A DNA stretch of 64,000 nucleotides, taken from NCBI RefSeq assembly GCF_016741935.1, contig NZ_JAERRG010000013.1:124001-188000 (forward strand), read 5' to 3'. A program made the position numbers and the translations under genes. Shown here piece by piece: positions 7,788-17,091 of the stretch. The DNA comes from Streptomyces endocoffeicus. Lineage in GTDB: Bacteria; Actinomycetota; Actinomycetes; Streptomycetales; Streptomycetaceae. How positions within the stretch are numbered: the stretch's first letter is position 1; every line of letters begins with the position of its first letter. The notes under the pieces are model-generated. The model did not search any database, was not told the DNA's origin, and worked only from the letters and a program-made list of their open reading frames with translations.

Positions 7788-8780
7788 GTGATCAGCAAGG
7801 GAGTCGGGCTGTTCCCCACCGAGCCCGTCACGGTGATGCGGGAGTACACACAGCTCGCTGAATCGCTCGGATACGACAACGTCTGGTTCGGCGACTCGCA
7901 GAACATCTGGCGGGAGTCCTCAACCACCATGGGCGCGGCCGCGGTCGGCACCGAACGCATTGTCTTCGGCACCGGCGTGACGAACGCCGTCACCCGGCAC
8001 CGGTCGTTGCTGGCGTCGACCTGGGCGAGTCTCGCGGAGTTCACCGGCGGCCGCGTTGCGCTGGGCATCGGGACCGGAGACTCGTCACTGCGCACGATGG
8101 GTCTGAAGCCCCTGAAGCTCGCCGAGCTCGAAGGGGCGATCGCGGAGCTGAGGGCACTGTTCCGTGGCGAGTCGGTGAAAGAAGCCCACAGCGGCGCGGA
8201 CTTCCACCTCAACTACGTCCGGGAACCGATGCACGTCCCCATCTACATCGCGGCATCGGCGCCGAAGATTCTCAAACTGGCCGGCCGCGTCGCCGACGGC
8301 GTCCTGGTCCTCGTCGGCACGGCACCCCACTTCATCGAGGCCGCCCTCGCCACGATTGAGGAGGGAGCCCGCGAATCCGGCCGCCAACTCTCCGACCTGC
8401 ACATTGTGCTCTGGACGCCGACGGCGATCTCCACCGACGCGGTGGAGGCCCGCGACCTGGTCAGAGCTCATGTCGCCCGGGTCTGCATACGTCCGCTGCC
8501 CGCTGAGGTGGACCCGGCGCTGCAGACGGCGATCGACCGGATCCGTGACACCTACGACTACTACCACCACATGGACACCGAGGCGGACCACGCCGACCTG
8601 GTTCCCGACGAGCTCGTCGACCTGTTCGCCCTCGCCGGCACGCCGCAGGAGTGCAGCGAGGGCGTCGCCCGCATCGCGAAGCTCGGTGTCGACCAAGTGT
8701 CGATCGTGCCCTTCGTCCGCCCGGGTGAGAGCCGCGCCGACACCATCCGAACCTTCGCGAAGATCGTCGACTCGCTCTGA
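7788..8780 (+). CDS. F420-dependent LLM-class (Mer-like) oxidoreductase
   Basis: A 330-aa luciferase-like TIM-barrel protein of the methylene-H4MPT-reductase-like branch, which uses F420H2 rather than FMN. Typical features are the opening GVGLFPTEPV, YDNVWFGDSQ, the GTGVTNAVTRH strand, TGGRVALGIGTGDSS and IYIAASAPKILKLAGRVADG. GTG 7788 has GGAGG at 7779-7783. It is the first gene of a run that continues with a membrane protein, ABC importer and Mo hydroxylase, and that ends with an F420:NADPH oxidoreductase able to supply F420H2. A role in hydride transfer to the hydroxylated ring is proposed; monooxygenase activity on FMN cannot be excluded from sequence alone. Confidence 0.85.
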   Translation: MISKGVGLFPTEPVTVMREYTQLAESLGYDNVWFGDSQNIWRESSTTMGAAAVGTERIVFGTGVTNAVTRHRSLLASTWASLAEFTGGRVALGIGTGDSSLRTMGLKPLKLAELEGAIAELRALFRGESVKEAHSGADFHLNYVREPMHVPIYIAASAPKILKLAGRVADGVLVLVGTAPHFIEAALATIEEGARESGRQLSDLHIVLWTPTAISTDAVEARDLVRAHVARVCIRPLPAEVDPALQTAIDRIRDTYDYYHHMDTEADHADLVPDELVDLFALAGTPQECSEGVARIAKLGVDQVSIVPFVRPGESRADTIRTFAKIVDSL

Positions 8781-8799
8781 CCGGTGAAGGGGACCAGCC

Positions 8800-9063
8800 G
8801 TGACCAGCCACACGTCGCCGCGCTTCCCGCCCCCCGGGGCGGATGTCCCGGGTGCTCCGCCGCCGCTGCGCCGCGAGGGGGCTCTCGCCGGGACGACGAC
8901 GGACATGCCCGCCGACGAGGGCACCGGCCCCTTGCCCACGATCCGCTTCTGGAATTCGAGACTCGCCGCCACCACGCTGACCTCCCTGGTCGCAGTGGCA
9001 GTGGTGGTCGCCGCGCGCCGTGCCGCCCGCCGAGGGCAGCGTGACGGCTCTATCCATCGTTGA
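8800..9063 (+). CDS. Small single-pass membrane protein of unknown function
   Basis: An 87-aa protein with a Pro/Gly-rich, probably disordered N-terminal half and one hydrophobic segment (LTSLVAVAVVVAARRAARR) followed by a basic tail. I recognise no family. GTG 8800 is preceded by AAGGGG, and the gene sits 19 bp after the LLM stop and 25 bp before the substrate-binding protein start, in the same direction. Its layout (soluble region, one helix, Arg-rich end) resembles the anchor of the nearby CoxG-like protein, so a tethering role is conceivable. Confidence 0.5.
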   Translation: MTSHTSPRFPPPGADVPGAPPPLRREGALAGTTTDMPADEGTGPLPTIRFWNSRLAATTLTSLVAVAVVVAARRAARRGQRDGSIHR

Positions 9064-9088
9064 CCCGGCTCACCGAGGAAACCGAAAC

Positions 9089-10087
9089 ATGGTCAAGATC
9101 TGTTGGGCTCGCCGCGTGCTTGCCCTGTTCATCAGCTCGGCTCTGCTCACACTCGCCGCCTGCGGCGGTGGAACCTCCGGCAAGGGCGCGGGCGACGGCC
9201 GCGCCAAGGTCCGCATCGCCGTGACCGGCGCGGACAGCCTGCCCTTCATGGCCGTCCTGCAGCTGGCCATCGACAAGGGCTGGTTCAAGAAGGAGGGGCT
9301 GGACGTCTCACTGTTCTCCGGGGGAGGCGGCGGCAACACGCTGCGCGTCGTCACCAGCGGGGACGCCGACCTCGCCATCTCCGGAAGCTCCTCGGTCGTG
9401 CTCGCTGCCGAGAAACCGGCCGCGAACCTGAAGATCGTGGGCTCGTGGTTCCAGGTCAATGACTTCTACTGGATCAGCGCCAACCGCAACGCCGGCCTCA
9501 AGAACGCCTCCCTCGGCTTCTCCAGCGCCGGATCGGCCACCGAGCTCGTGCTCAAGGCGCTGCAGAAGCGTCGACCGGGCGAGAACATCAAGTCCGTCGC
9601 TGTCGGCGGGATGGGTGACAACTGGGCCGCCGCCCGGGCAGGCAAGATCACTGGCGGCTGGGCGATGCATCCCTTCGTGACGCAGAAGCAGCAGGACGGG
9701 GCACGGGTGCTCGTCGCCTCGCGCGATGTCATCGGCGACCACCCTGCCGACCTGGTCGCGGTCAACCGTGATTTCGCGTCCGACAACGCTCCGGCGCTCA
9801 AGGCATTCTTCCGCGCGGCCCAGAAGGCACTCACTTACGTGGCGCAGCAGCCCGACACCGCGGCGAAGGACCTCGCCCCGCTCATCAAGGTGGATGCGAA
9901 GACCGTGGCCAAGGCGCTCAAGGAGACCCCGGAACTGCGGCGGGCGTACTCACTCAAGCCCGACCCGAAGGCGCTGCGCAACCTGTCGGACCTCATGGAA
10001 CAAGCCGGGGAGATCTCCCAGCCAGTCGACTGGGCACACGTCCTGGACCAGCAGTACCTGCCCCACAACGCCCGCGCCGCCTTCTGA
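9089..10087 (+). CDS. ABC transporter substrate-binding lipoprotein (NitT/Tau/ThiY type)
   Basis: A 332-aa secreted lipoprotein. The signal peptide ends in the lipobox LTLAAC with Cys25 as the lipidated residue. The mature part has the two-lobed fold of NMT1/ThiY/SsuA-like binding proteins: VRIAVTGADSLPFMAVLQLA, KGWFKKEGLDVSLF, a GGGGGNTLRVVTSGDADLAI loop and SSVVLAAEKPAANL. Relatives bind nitrate, taurine, sulfonates or thiamine-precursor heterocycles. ATG 9089 follows GAGGAA and starts the signal peptide correctly; the longer in-frame start at 9020 would bury it. With the ATPase and two permeases downstream it forms a complete importer, presumably for the substrate of the Mo hydroxylase. 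Confidence 0.88.
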   Translation: MVKICWARRVLALFISSALLTLAACGGGTSGKGAGDGRAKVRIAVTGADSLPFMAVLQLAIDKGWFKKEGLDVSLFSGGGGGNTLRVVTSGDADLAISGSSSVVLAAEKPAANLKIVGSWFQVNDFYWISANRNAGLKNASLGFSSAGSATELVLKALQKRRPGENIKSVAVGGMGDNWAAARAGKITGGWAMHPFVTQKQQDGARVLVASRDVIGDHPADLVAVNRDFASDNAPALKAFFRAAQKALTYVAQQPDTAAKDLAPLIKVDAKTVAKALKETPELRRAYSLKPDPKALRNLSDLMEQAGEISQPVDWAHVLDQQYLPHNARAAF

Positions 10088-10125
10088 GGACCGGCGTGCC
10101 CCGAGACGGAAGGAAGGGCGCAACC

Positions 10126-10926
10126 ATGGGCCAACCCGGAATCAAGATCAGCGACCTGGCGGTGCGCTTCGACACGCCTGCGGGTGACACCGTGACGGCG
10201 GTAGAGGGCATCAACCACGAGATCGAGGCGCACAAGTTCGTCTCGATCGTCGGACCCAGCGGATGCGGCAAGTCGACACTGCTGAACGTCGTCGCCGGAC
10301 TGCAGCGGCCGACGAGCGGTTCGGTGGAGATCGAGGGCGCCCCCGTGACGGGACCCAACCGCCGCATCGGGCTGGTCTTCCAGGAGGACTCGACCCTTCC
10401 CTGGAAGACCGTGGAGGAGAACGTCGCCTTCGGAATGCACATTCAGTCCGTGCCGAAGGAGCAGCAGCGCCGACGCACCCGGGAGATGATCGACCTCGTC
10501 GGGCTCAACGGGTTCCAGAAGGTCCACCCCCCGATGCTGTCGGGCGGCATGCGTCAGCGGGTGGCGCTTGCCCGGACGCTGGCTCAGCAGCCGTCCGTGC
10601 TGCTCATGGACGAACCGTTCGCCGCCCTCGACCAGCAGACCCGGCTGTTGCTGGGTGCGGAGCTGCGCCGTATCTGGCGGCAGACGAAGCAGACGGTGCT
10701 GTTCGTGACGCATGACCTCTCTGAAGCGATCCTCATGTCCCAGCAGGTGTGGGTGATGTCCTACCGGCCCGGCCGGATCATCGACGTCGTCGACGTCGAC
10801 CTGCCCGACGAACGCGACACGTCGGTGGTGTCCACGCACGAGTTCAACGAGTTGCAGAACCGGATCTGGGCGTCCCTTCAGCAGGAAGCCATGCGGGGCT
10901 TCGTCGCGGAGGCGACTGCGTCATGA
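10126..10926 (+). CDS. ABC transporter ATP-binding protein
   Basis: A 266-aa ATPase of the SsuB/TauB/ThiZ type. It has Walker A GPSGCGKST, a Q-loop at VFQEDSTLPW, the signature LSGGMRQRVALART, Walker B VLLMDEPFAALD and the switch His in FVTHD. ATG 10126 is preceded by AGGAAGG; an in-frame GTG at 10096 is less likely. It overlaps the first permease by ATGA. It would energise uptake by the binding protein and the two permeases encoded around it. Confidence 0.93.
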   Translation: MGQPGIKISDLAVRFDTPAGDTVTAVEGINHEIEAHKFVSIVGPSGCGKSTLLNVVAGLQRPTSGSVEIEGAPVTGPNRRIGLVFQEDSTLPWKTVEENVAFGMHIQSVPKEQQRRRTREMIDLVGLNGFQKVHPPMLSGGMRQRVALARTLAQQPSVLLMDEPFAALDQQTRLLLGAELRRIWRQTKQTVLFVTHDLSEAILMSQQVWVMSYRPGRIIDVVDVDLPDERDTSVVSTHEFNELQNRIWASLQQEAMRGFVAEATAS

Positions 10927-11786
10927 CCAAGACAACCGTGCAAGCCGCGCCGGGAGCGCAACGGCCGCCGAACGGAGGCAGCCGCCGCATCGTCACCCCG
11001 CGCACCCGCATCGGCAGGCGCGTACCGGGTACGGGCCTGATCAGCACGGCCTCCACGCTCGGGCTGCTCCTGCTGGCGGGCCTTGTGTGGCAGCTGGGAT
11101 CGATTGCGCAGTGGTGGTCGGTGGCCACCCTGCCGCCCTTCACACAGGTGCGGTCCGAACTGCTCCGGCTCCTTGGGACCGGCGAGTTCTGGGACGACAC
11201 CGGCCGGACCGGGATGGAGATCGTCCTGTCCCTCGTCGCCGGCACGCTTCTCGGACTGCTGGCCGGCATCCTGTTCTGGAAGATGCCGATCGTCGGCCGC
11301 ATCCTCGAGCCGTACCTCGTCTCCTTCTACGCGGTCCCCCTGGTGCTGTTCTACCCGGTGATGATCGTGATCACCGGCATCACCCCGTGGTCGGTGATCA
11401 TCCTCGCGACCGTGATGGCCGCGATCCCCATGGCACTCAACACCTGGGTGGGACTGGCGACGCTCCGGCCCGTGTACCTCAAGCTGGCCCGCTCACTGGG
11501 GTGCACACGCCGTCAGACGATGCTGCAGGTGGCCCTGCCCGGAGCGGCCCCGTACATCGTCGCCGGACTGCGATTGGCCGCCGGCTACGCGCTGATCGGC
11601 GCCATCGCGATGGAGTTCACGACGGCGTCGGCCGGGCTCGGATTCCGCATCCGCTACCTCTACGAGTCCTTCGAAACACCCACCATGTTCGCCTACGTCC
11701 TCGCCGTCCTCGGGCTGTCGTTCCTGCTCACACTGCTCCTCGCGCTCGCCGAGAAGCGCATGCTCAAGGGGAGGAATGAGCGATGA
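10923..11786 (+). CDS. ABC transporter permease (first subunit)
   Basis: A 287-aa inner-membrane permease of the BPD_transp_1 family. A basic 45-residue N-terminal region precedes about six membrane helices. The EAA-type coupling loop is visible around LARSLGCTRRQTMLQVALPG, followed by APYIVAGLRLAAGYALIGAI. It starts inside the ATPase stop (ATGA) and overlaps the second permease by four bases, indicating translational coupling. The pair is not identical, so the transporter probably uses a heterodimeric pore. Confidence 0.9.
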   Translation: MTKTTVQAAPGAQRPPNGGSRRIVTPRTRIGRRVPGTGLISTASTLGLLLLAGLVWQLGSIAQWWSVATLPPFTQVRSELLRLLGTGEFWDDTGRTGMEIVLSLVAGTLLGLLAGILFWKMPIVGRILEPYLVSFYAVPLVLFYPVMIVITGITPWSVIILATVMAAIPMALNTWVGLATLRPVYLKLARSLGCTRRQTMLQVALPGAAPYIVAGLRLAAGYALIGAIAMEFTTASAGLGFRIRYLYESFETPTMFAYVLAVLGLSFLLTLLLALAEKRMLKGRNER

Positions 11787-12544
11787 CCACCGTTGCCATG
11801 CCGCTGAAACGACAGAAGCGGCGGCCCTCAGTAGCCATCGGTTCCGTCCTCGTGCTCGTCGTCGCCTGCGCGGGGTGGTGGATCGCCTCGCGTATCAGCT
11901 TCGTCATCCCGGATCCGTCCTCGACGACACGGGCACTGTTCAGCAATCTCGGCGATCCGGACTACCAGCGAGACATGCGTGTCACAGCGATCGCCGTCGC
12001 CTGGGCCTTCGCGCTGGGGACACTGATCGGCGCACTGCTGGGCCTTGTCCTCGGGCTTTCCAGGACGGCCCGCCTGCTCTTCGAACCGCTCGTGATCGGC
12101 CTCAACGGCATGCCGAAGATCGTGCTGTACCCCATGTTGCTGCCCGTCTTCCACCTCGGCTACGGCTCGAAGGTGGTGATGGGCGTGCTGTTCTCCCTCT
12201 TCCCTGTCCTGATCAACGTGGCCGCGGGCGTACGCGACGTCCCGGAGGTCTATTGGAAGCTCTCGCGGTCGCTGAACGCCTCGCGATGGCAGACCCTGAC
12301 CGCCATCGTGATCCCGGCTATCCGCCGCCCGCTGCTGACCGGCATCCGGCTGGCGGTGAGCCTCGCGACCGTCGGCGTGGTCCTCTCGGAGTTCTTCGCC
12401 ACCCAGAACGGACTGGGCCGGACCGTGTTGCGGGCGTACGGAACCGGCGACTACGCCGACATGATGGCGACCATCCTGTTGCTGATCTCGGTGTCCTTCA
12501 CCCTGTCCCTGGCGCTGTGGCGCCTGGAACGGAAGACGCGATGA
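11783..12544 (+). CDS. ABC transporter permease (second subunit)
   Basis: A 253-aa permease with about six helices and the coupling loop LSRSLNASRWQTLTAIVIPA, typical of NitT/Tau permeases. It overlaps the preceding permease and the Mo-hydroxylase large subunit by ATGA at both ends. This direct coupling of transporter and hydroxylase genes is the best evidence that the imported compound is the hydroxylase substrate. Confidence 0.9.
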   Translation: MTTVAMPLKRQKRRPSVAIGSVLVLVVACAGWWIASRISFVIPDPSSTTRALFSNLGDPDYQRDMRVTAIAVAWAFALGTLIGALLGLVLGLSRTARLLFEPLVIGLNGMPKIVLYPMLLPVFHLGYGSKVVMGVLFSLFPVLINVAAGVRDVPEVYWKLSRSLNASRWQTLTAIVIPAIRRPLLTGIRLAVSLATVGVVLSEFFATQNGLGRTVLRAYGTGDYADMMATILLLISVSFTLSLALWRLERKTR

Positions 12545-14880
12545 CCACTTCCGCACCCCTCATGGGCGCCACCGTGCCCCGTCGCGAAGACGAGCGCTTC
12601 CTCACCGGACGTGGCGCCTTCGTCGCCGATCTCACCGGCCCCGGCACCTGGCACGCGGTGTTCGTCCGCTCTTCATACGCCGCAGCGCGGATCCGCGCGG
12701 TGGAGACGGCCGCCGCACGCCGTCTGCCCGGTGTACTGGCCGTGCTGACCGGCGAGGACCTCGCCGGCCGGCTCGGTCCGCTGGGGTCCTTGCACAAGCC
12801 GCAGCCGGCGTTCGTCGAAGCCTTCTCGTTCCACTCCGCGGAGATCGACCTGCCCTGCCTGGCCATCGAACGGGTGCACTACGTCGGGGAACCACTGGCC
12901 GTAGTCGTGGCGGAGAGCCGCGCCATCGCCGAGGACGCCGCTGAACTCGTCGACATCGCCTACGAGCGGGACGAGCCGGTCGCCGACGCACGCACGGCGC
13001 TGTCCGCGACCGCACCACGGGTGCACCCCGAGCTCCCTGACAACGTGGCCGCGTCGCTGCAAGCCGGTTTCGGAGACGTCGACGCGGCCCGGCGGCGCGC
13101 CGCCCACGTGGTGCGCAACACCTTCCGCATCGGCCGGCACTCCGGCATCCCGCTGGAGTGCCGGGGAGTGCTGTCCCGCTGGGACCAGGCCCGGCAGCGG
13201 GTCGAGGTGTGGACGTCCACGCAGGTACCGCACTTCGTCCGCACCGCGATCACCACGGCGACCGGCTGGCCCACGCACCAGGTCCGCGTTCGCACGCCCG
13301 ACGTCGGCGGCGGCTTCGGCCCCAAGGCGAACGTCTACGCGGAGGAGGTCGTCGTCGCCTACCTGGCACGGCTGCTGAACCGGGAGGTCGCCTGGATCGA
13401 GGACCGCGCGGAACACTTCCAGGCCACCGCCCAGGGACGCGACCAGGAGCTGGAGGCGGAACTCGCGGTCGACTCCGACGGCCGGATCCTGTCCTGGTCG
13501 GTCGACTACGTCGTCGATGTGGGCGCCGGCAGCCTCTGGGTGGCGGGCATCATCGCCAACACCGCGTTGCATCTGCTCGGGGCCTACCGCATCCCCCACT
13601 ACCGCGTGTCGGGACGGGCCGTCTACACCAACAAGACCATCGTCGCCCAGTATCGCGGCGCCGGACGCCCGGAGGCGTGCTTCGCGCTGGAGCGCAGTCT
13701 CGACGCCGCCGCTGACGCCGCCGGGCTGCCACCGGAGGAGATCCGGCGCCGTAACATCCTGCGCGCCGAGGACCTGCCGCACGAGGTCCCCCTGCCGTAC
13801 CGCGACGGCGTACCGATCACCTACGATGGCGCGGACTTCGGCCGGTGCCTGGATGCCTGCCTGAAGCTCCTGCCGGCCGAGACGGTCACGGACTTGGCCG
13901 CGGACTACCCTGACCTGCTGCTCGGCCACGGCATATCCACCTATGTCGAGGCGACCGGGCGCGGGCCGTACGAAAGCGGGCGGGCGCGCCTCCTGCCTGG
14001 CGGCACCTTCGAGATAGCGGCGGGATCCGCCTCCGCCGGCCAGTCGCACGAAACGACCTTCGCCCAGGTGGCGGCGCAGACACTCGGGGTGCCGTTCGAC
14101 GCCGTCAGGGTCCGCAATGGGGACACCGACGCCGTCGCCTACGGCATCGGATCGTTCGCCAGCCGCTCCGCGGTGGTCGGCGGTTCCGCCGTGTACACCG
14201 CTTGCCGGCGGCTTCGGGAGCGGGGGCGCGAGCTCGCCGCCGAACTGCTCGACGTGCGGCCCGACGACGTCGACGCGGTCGACGGGGGATTCAGCTCGTC
14301 CGACGGCCGCGACATCGGCTGGGAACGGCTCGCGACTGAACTCGCGCCGGGCGGGGGCCTCGCCGACCACCAGCCGCTGGATCAGACGAGCACATTCTCC
14401 CCGCCCACTGTGACCTGGACCATGGGCGCGCACGCCGCCGTCGTCGGTATCGACCCGGGCACCGGCATCGTACGAGTGCTGCGCTACGCGGTCGCCCATG
14501 AAGGCGGAGACGAGATCAACCCGGCCGTGGTGGAAGGGCAGGTGCGCGGCGGAGTCGCCCAGGGCATCGGCGGCACCCTCCTCGAAGAGTTCGCCTATTC
14601 CGCCGAAGGACAGCCGCAGACCACGACGTTCGCCGAGTACCTGCTGCCCGGCACCTTCGAGGTGCCGCCGACGGCAGTGGCGCACCTGCATGGCCCGGCC
14701 GACCTGAATCCACTGGGCGTCAAAGGCGTCGGCGAGAGCGGCACCATCGCGGTCTACTCCACCGTGGCCGCGGCGGTGGAGGACGCCGCGTCGTCAGCGG
14801 CCGGGCGGATCACCACAACTCCGATCCGCCCCAGTACGGTCCTCGCGCTGCTGACCGAGACGGAAGGGGAAGCCTCGTGA
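12541..14880 (+). CDS. Molybdenum hydroxylase large (Mo-cofactor) subunit
   Basis: A 779-aa member of the xanthine-oxidase/aerobic CO-dehydrogenase family that binds the Mo-pterin cytosine dinucleotide cofactor and inserts water-derived oxygen into a carbon centre, often next to a ring nitrogen. Key segments are GGGFGPKANVYAEE, the active-site loop YRGAGRPEACFALE, LPPEEIRRRNILR and, near the C-terminus, NPLGVKGVGESGTI with the catalytic base Glu732. The loop has AYRGAGRPE-type residues rather than the CO-dehydrogenase AYRCSFR, so this is not a true CO dehydrogenase but a form II/heterocycle hydroxylase. It overlaps the permease and FAD-subunit genes by ATGA. Substrate is unknown; nicotinate-like pyridines fit the enamidase nearby. 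Confidence 0.92.
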   Translation: MTTSAPLMGATVPRREDERFLTGRGAFVADLTGPGTWHAVFVRSSYAAARIRAVETAAARRLPGVLAVLTGEDLAGRLGPLGSLHKPQPAFVEAFSFHSAEIDLPCLAIERVHYVGEPLAVVVAESRAIAEDAAELVDIAYERDEPVADARTALSATAPRVHPELPDNVAASLQAGFGDVDAARRRAAHVVRNTFRIGRHSGIPLECRGVLSRWDQARQRVEVWTSTQVPHFVRTAITTATGWPTHQVRVRTPDVGGGFGPKANVYAEEVVVAYLARLLNREVAWIEDRAEHFQATAQGRDQELEAELAVDSDGRILSWSVDYVVDVGAGSLWVAGIIANTALHLLGAYRIPHYRVSGRAVYTNKTIVAQYRGAGRPEACFALERSLDAAADAAGLPPEEIRRRNILRAEDLPHEVPLPYRDGVPITYDGADFGRCLDACLKLLPAETVTDLAADYPDLLLGHGISTYVEATGRGPYESGRARLLPGGTFEIAAGSASAGQSHETTFAQVAAQTLGVPFDAVRVRNGDTDAVAYGIGSFASRSAVVGGSAVYTACRRLRERGRELAAELLDVRPDDVDAVDGGFSSSDGRDIGWERLATELAPGGGLADHQPLDQTSTFSPPTVTWTMGAHAAVVGIDPGTGIVRVLRYAVAHEGGDEINPAVVEGQVRGGVAQGIGGTLLEEFAYSAEGQPQTTTFAEYLLPGTFEVPPTAVAHLHGPADLNPLGVKGVGESGTIAVYSTVAAAVEDAASSAAGRITTTPIRPSTVLALLTETEGEAS

Positions 14881-15755
14881 AGCCGGCCCCGTTCGCCTAC
14901 GTGCGCGCGACCTCCGTCGCCGACACCCTGGCCGTCCTCGACTCCGATCCGCAGGTAAAACTGCTGGCCGGCGGGCAGAGCCTGCTGGCCGTGATGAACC
15001 TCCGCCTGGCCCGCCCGTCCCGGATCCTCGACATCGGACAGCTGCGCGAACTGGACCGCGTCTTCGACGACGACGACTCGATTCTCATCGGCGCGCTCCG
15101 CACACACCGGCGCGTGGAGACCGACCCGCTCATCCGCGCCCGCGTACCGCTGCTCGCCGAAGCGGCCCGGCACATCGGCCATGTCGCGATCCGCAACCGA
15201 GGCACTCTGGGTGGCAGCCTCGCCCACGCCGACCCGGCGGGCGAACTGCCGGCCGCGATGGTCGCTCTCGGCGCCACCCTGTACGTCGAGTCCCATACCC
15301 GCGCCCGCCGCGAGATCGCTGCCGAGGACTTCTTCACCTCTTTGTTCACCACGGCGCTCGAACCGTCGGACATGCTGACCTGGATCAGGGTCCCGGCATC
15401 GCACCCCACCACCGGGTGGGGATTCACCGAAGTGGCGCGTCGGCACGGCGACTTCGCGCTTGCCGGGGCGGCGGCCCAGATCACCCTCGCCGCGGACGGT
15501 GTCGTCACTCGAGCCCGCGCTGTGCTGTTCGGCGTGGCCGACCGCCCGGTCCTGGTGACCGCCGTGGAGCAGACCGTGGGGAACAGACCGGACCCCAGCA
15601 CCTGGCGGCAGGTCGCGCGGGAGGCCGCCGCCGCCCTGGAGCCGGCGGACGAGCCCGAGTACCAGCGGCATCTCGCCGTCACCAGCCTGACCCGGGCCTT
15701 CACTCAGGCCGCCGACCGCTCCCGCGCGGCGCACCATCGAGGAACGCAGTCATGA
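14877..15755 (+). CDS. Molybdenum hydroxylase medium (FAD) subunit
   Basis: A 292-aa FAD-binding subunit of the CoxM type. The FAD-binding motifs are LLAGGQSLLAVMNLRLA and HIGHVAIRNRGTLGGSLAHA (TIGG-like), with ADPAGELPAAMVALGA following. The C-terminal CO_deh_flav_C domain runs from about residue 180. It passes electrons from the iron-sulfur subunit to an external acceptor. It is translationally coupled to the large subunit upstream and to the [2Fe-2S] subunit downstream (ATGA at both). Confidence 0.92.
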   Translation: MKPAPFAYVRATSVADTLAVLDSDPQVKLLAGGQSLLAVMNLRLARPSRILDIGQLRELDRVFDDDDSILIGALRTHRRVETDPLIRARVPLLAEAARHIGHVAIRNRGTLGGSLAHADPAGELPAAMVALGATLYVESHTRARREIAAEDFFTSLFTTALEPSDMLTWIRVPASHPTTGWGFTEVARRHGDFALAGAAAQITLAADGVVTRARAVLFGVADRPVLVTAVEQTVGNRPDPSTWRQVAREAAAALEPADEPEYQRHLAVTSLTRAFTQAADRSRAAHHRGTQS

Positions 15756-16246
15756 ATGACGTACGCATCGACATCGAGGTGAACGGCATCCGCTACGAAC
15801 GGACCGTTGACGCCCGCACATCGCTCGCCGACTTCCTCCGCGAGCAGATCGGACTCACCGGCACGCACTTGGGCTGCGAGCACGGCGTCTGCGGTGCCTG
15901 CACCGTGCTCGTCGACGGGCGCAGCGTGCGCTCCTGCCTGAGTCTGGCCGCGCAGGCCGGCGGAACGACCGTGCGCACGGTAGAAGGGCTCGGCGATGGC
16001 GACGGCCTGAGCCCCTTGCAGCAGGCTATGTCCCGTCATCACGGACTGCAGTGCGGCTTCTGCACCCCCGGATTCGTCGTGGCGGCGACCGAGCTGCTCG
16101 AGAACAGTGCCGAACTCGACGACCATGACGTCCGCGAGGCCCTGTCCGGCAATGTCTGCCGGTGCACCGGCTACCACGGCATCGTGGCCGCGGTCCTCGA
16201 AGTCGCCCGCGAACGGCAGCCGGCGACCGGTAAGGCGGCAGAGTGA
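15752..16246 (+). CDS. Molybdenum hydroxylase small [2Fe-2S] subunit
   Basis: A 164-aa subunit with two iron-sulfur domains. The N-terminal plant-ferredoxin-type cluster uses GCEHGVCGACTVLVDG plus a later Cys in VRSCLSLA. The C-terminal helical domain uses QCGFCTPGF and NVCRCTGYHGI. All eight expected cysteines are visible, so the electron path from Mo to FAD is intact. ATG 15752 overlaps the FAD-subunit stop. The order large-medium-small differs from the coxMSL order of CO dehydrogenases. Confidence 0.93.
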   Translation: MNDVRIDIEVNGIRYERTVDARTSLADFLREQIGLTGTHLGCEHGVCGACTVLVDGRSVRSCLSLAAQAGGTTVRTVEGLGDGDGLSPLQQAMSRHHGLQCGFCTPGFVVAATELLENSAELDDHDVREALSGNVCRCTGYHGIVAAVLEVARERQPATGKAAE

Positions 16247-16340
16247 GCCCCGACATCCAACGCGGGCCCGGATCGCCGTCGTCATCGGGCAGGTCGGGCC
16301 CGGCGTGCGGAAAACCGTCGGCGCGGAGGGGGGGACCGCC

Positions 16341-17091
16341 GTGCGTGACATTCTCGACGCGCTGGCGACGTGGTACGCCACACGGCAGCCCTTCGGTCTG
16401 GCCACGGTGGTCGACACCTTCCGCAGCGCACCTCGTCCGCCCGGTGCGGCGATGGCGGTCTCCCTCGAGGGCGAGGTGGTCGGCAGCGTGTCCGGCGGCT
16501 GTGTCGAAGGGGCGGTCTACGAACTGGCCCGTGAAGTGATCTCCTCCGGGCGACCGGTCCTCGAGCGATACGGTGTGGCCGACGATGACGCATTCGCGGT
16601 AGGCCTCACCTGTGGCGGAAGGCTTTTGACATCTTCGTCGCACCAATCTGCCGGCGAACGTTTTCGCCGGCGCGGTGACCAGGATCGGCAAGTACCTCGG
16701 CTACCACGTGACCGTATGCGACGCTCGCCCCACCTTCGCCACCGCGAAACGCTTCCCTGACGCGGACGAGGTCGTCGTCCAGTGGCCGCACAAATTCCTC
16801 GCCAACACCGAGGTGGACAGGGACACCGTGGTATGCGTGCTCACCCACGACCCCAAGTTCGACGTGCCCCTTCTGGAAGCAGCGCTGCGAACCAGAGCAG
16901 CGTATGTGGGTGCGATGGGCTCCCGACGCACCCATCACGACCGGATACAGCGGCTGCGTGAGGCCGGCATGACCGCAGCAGGGATCAACCGGCTGCGCTC
17001 ACCGATCGCAGCAACACGCCATCAGCTTGTGACTGCCGTACGACAGCGGCCACACGGCGGAGTCCTATACCAGAAAGGCAGGGCAGCATGA
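16341..17091 (+). pseudogene. xdhC: xdhC-like Mo-hydroxylase maturation factor, frameshifted and internally deleted
   Basis: XdhC/CoxI proteins (about 370 aa) bind and help insert the sulfurated Mo cofactor. Here GTG 16341, with a very strong GGAGGGGGG upstream, begins a normal N-domain (DILDALATWYATRQPFGLAT, SVSGGCVEGAVYELA, VGLTCGG). The frame then shifts: the next homologous residues, FDIFVAPI, are in another frame. About 100 residues are missing before VFAGAVTRIGKYLGYHVTVC, where the Rossmann-type C-domain resumes in a third frame (WPHKFLA, VLTHDPKFDVPLL, YVGAMGSRRTH). The end after LRSPIA is also abnormal. The last frame still overlaps npdG by ATGA. At least two lesions make a functional product unlikely. 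The intact operon around it would need another xdhC elsewhere. Confidence 0.85.

Noticed and set aside
12673..14691. A 672-codon open frame on the minus strand
   Set aside because: It mirrors the Mo-hydroxylase large subunit, whose plus-strand product has all active-site motifs. Long shadow frames are normal at this GC content.
12541..16246. Identification of the Mo hydroxylase as carbon monoxide dehydrogenase
   Set aside because: The active-site loop is YRGAGRPE rather than AYRCSFR and the gene order differs from coxMSL, despite the CoxG-like neighbour.
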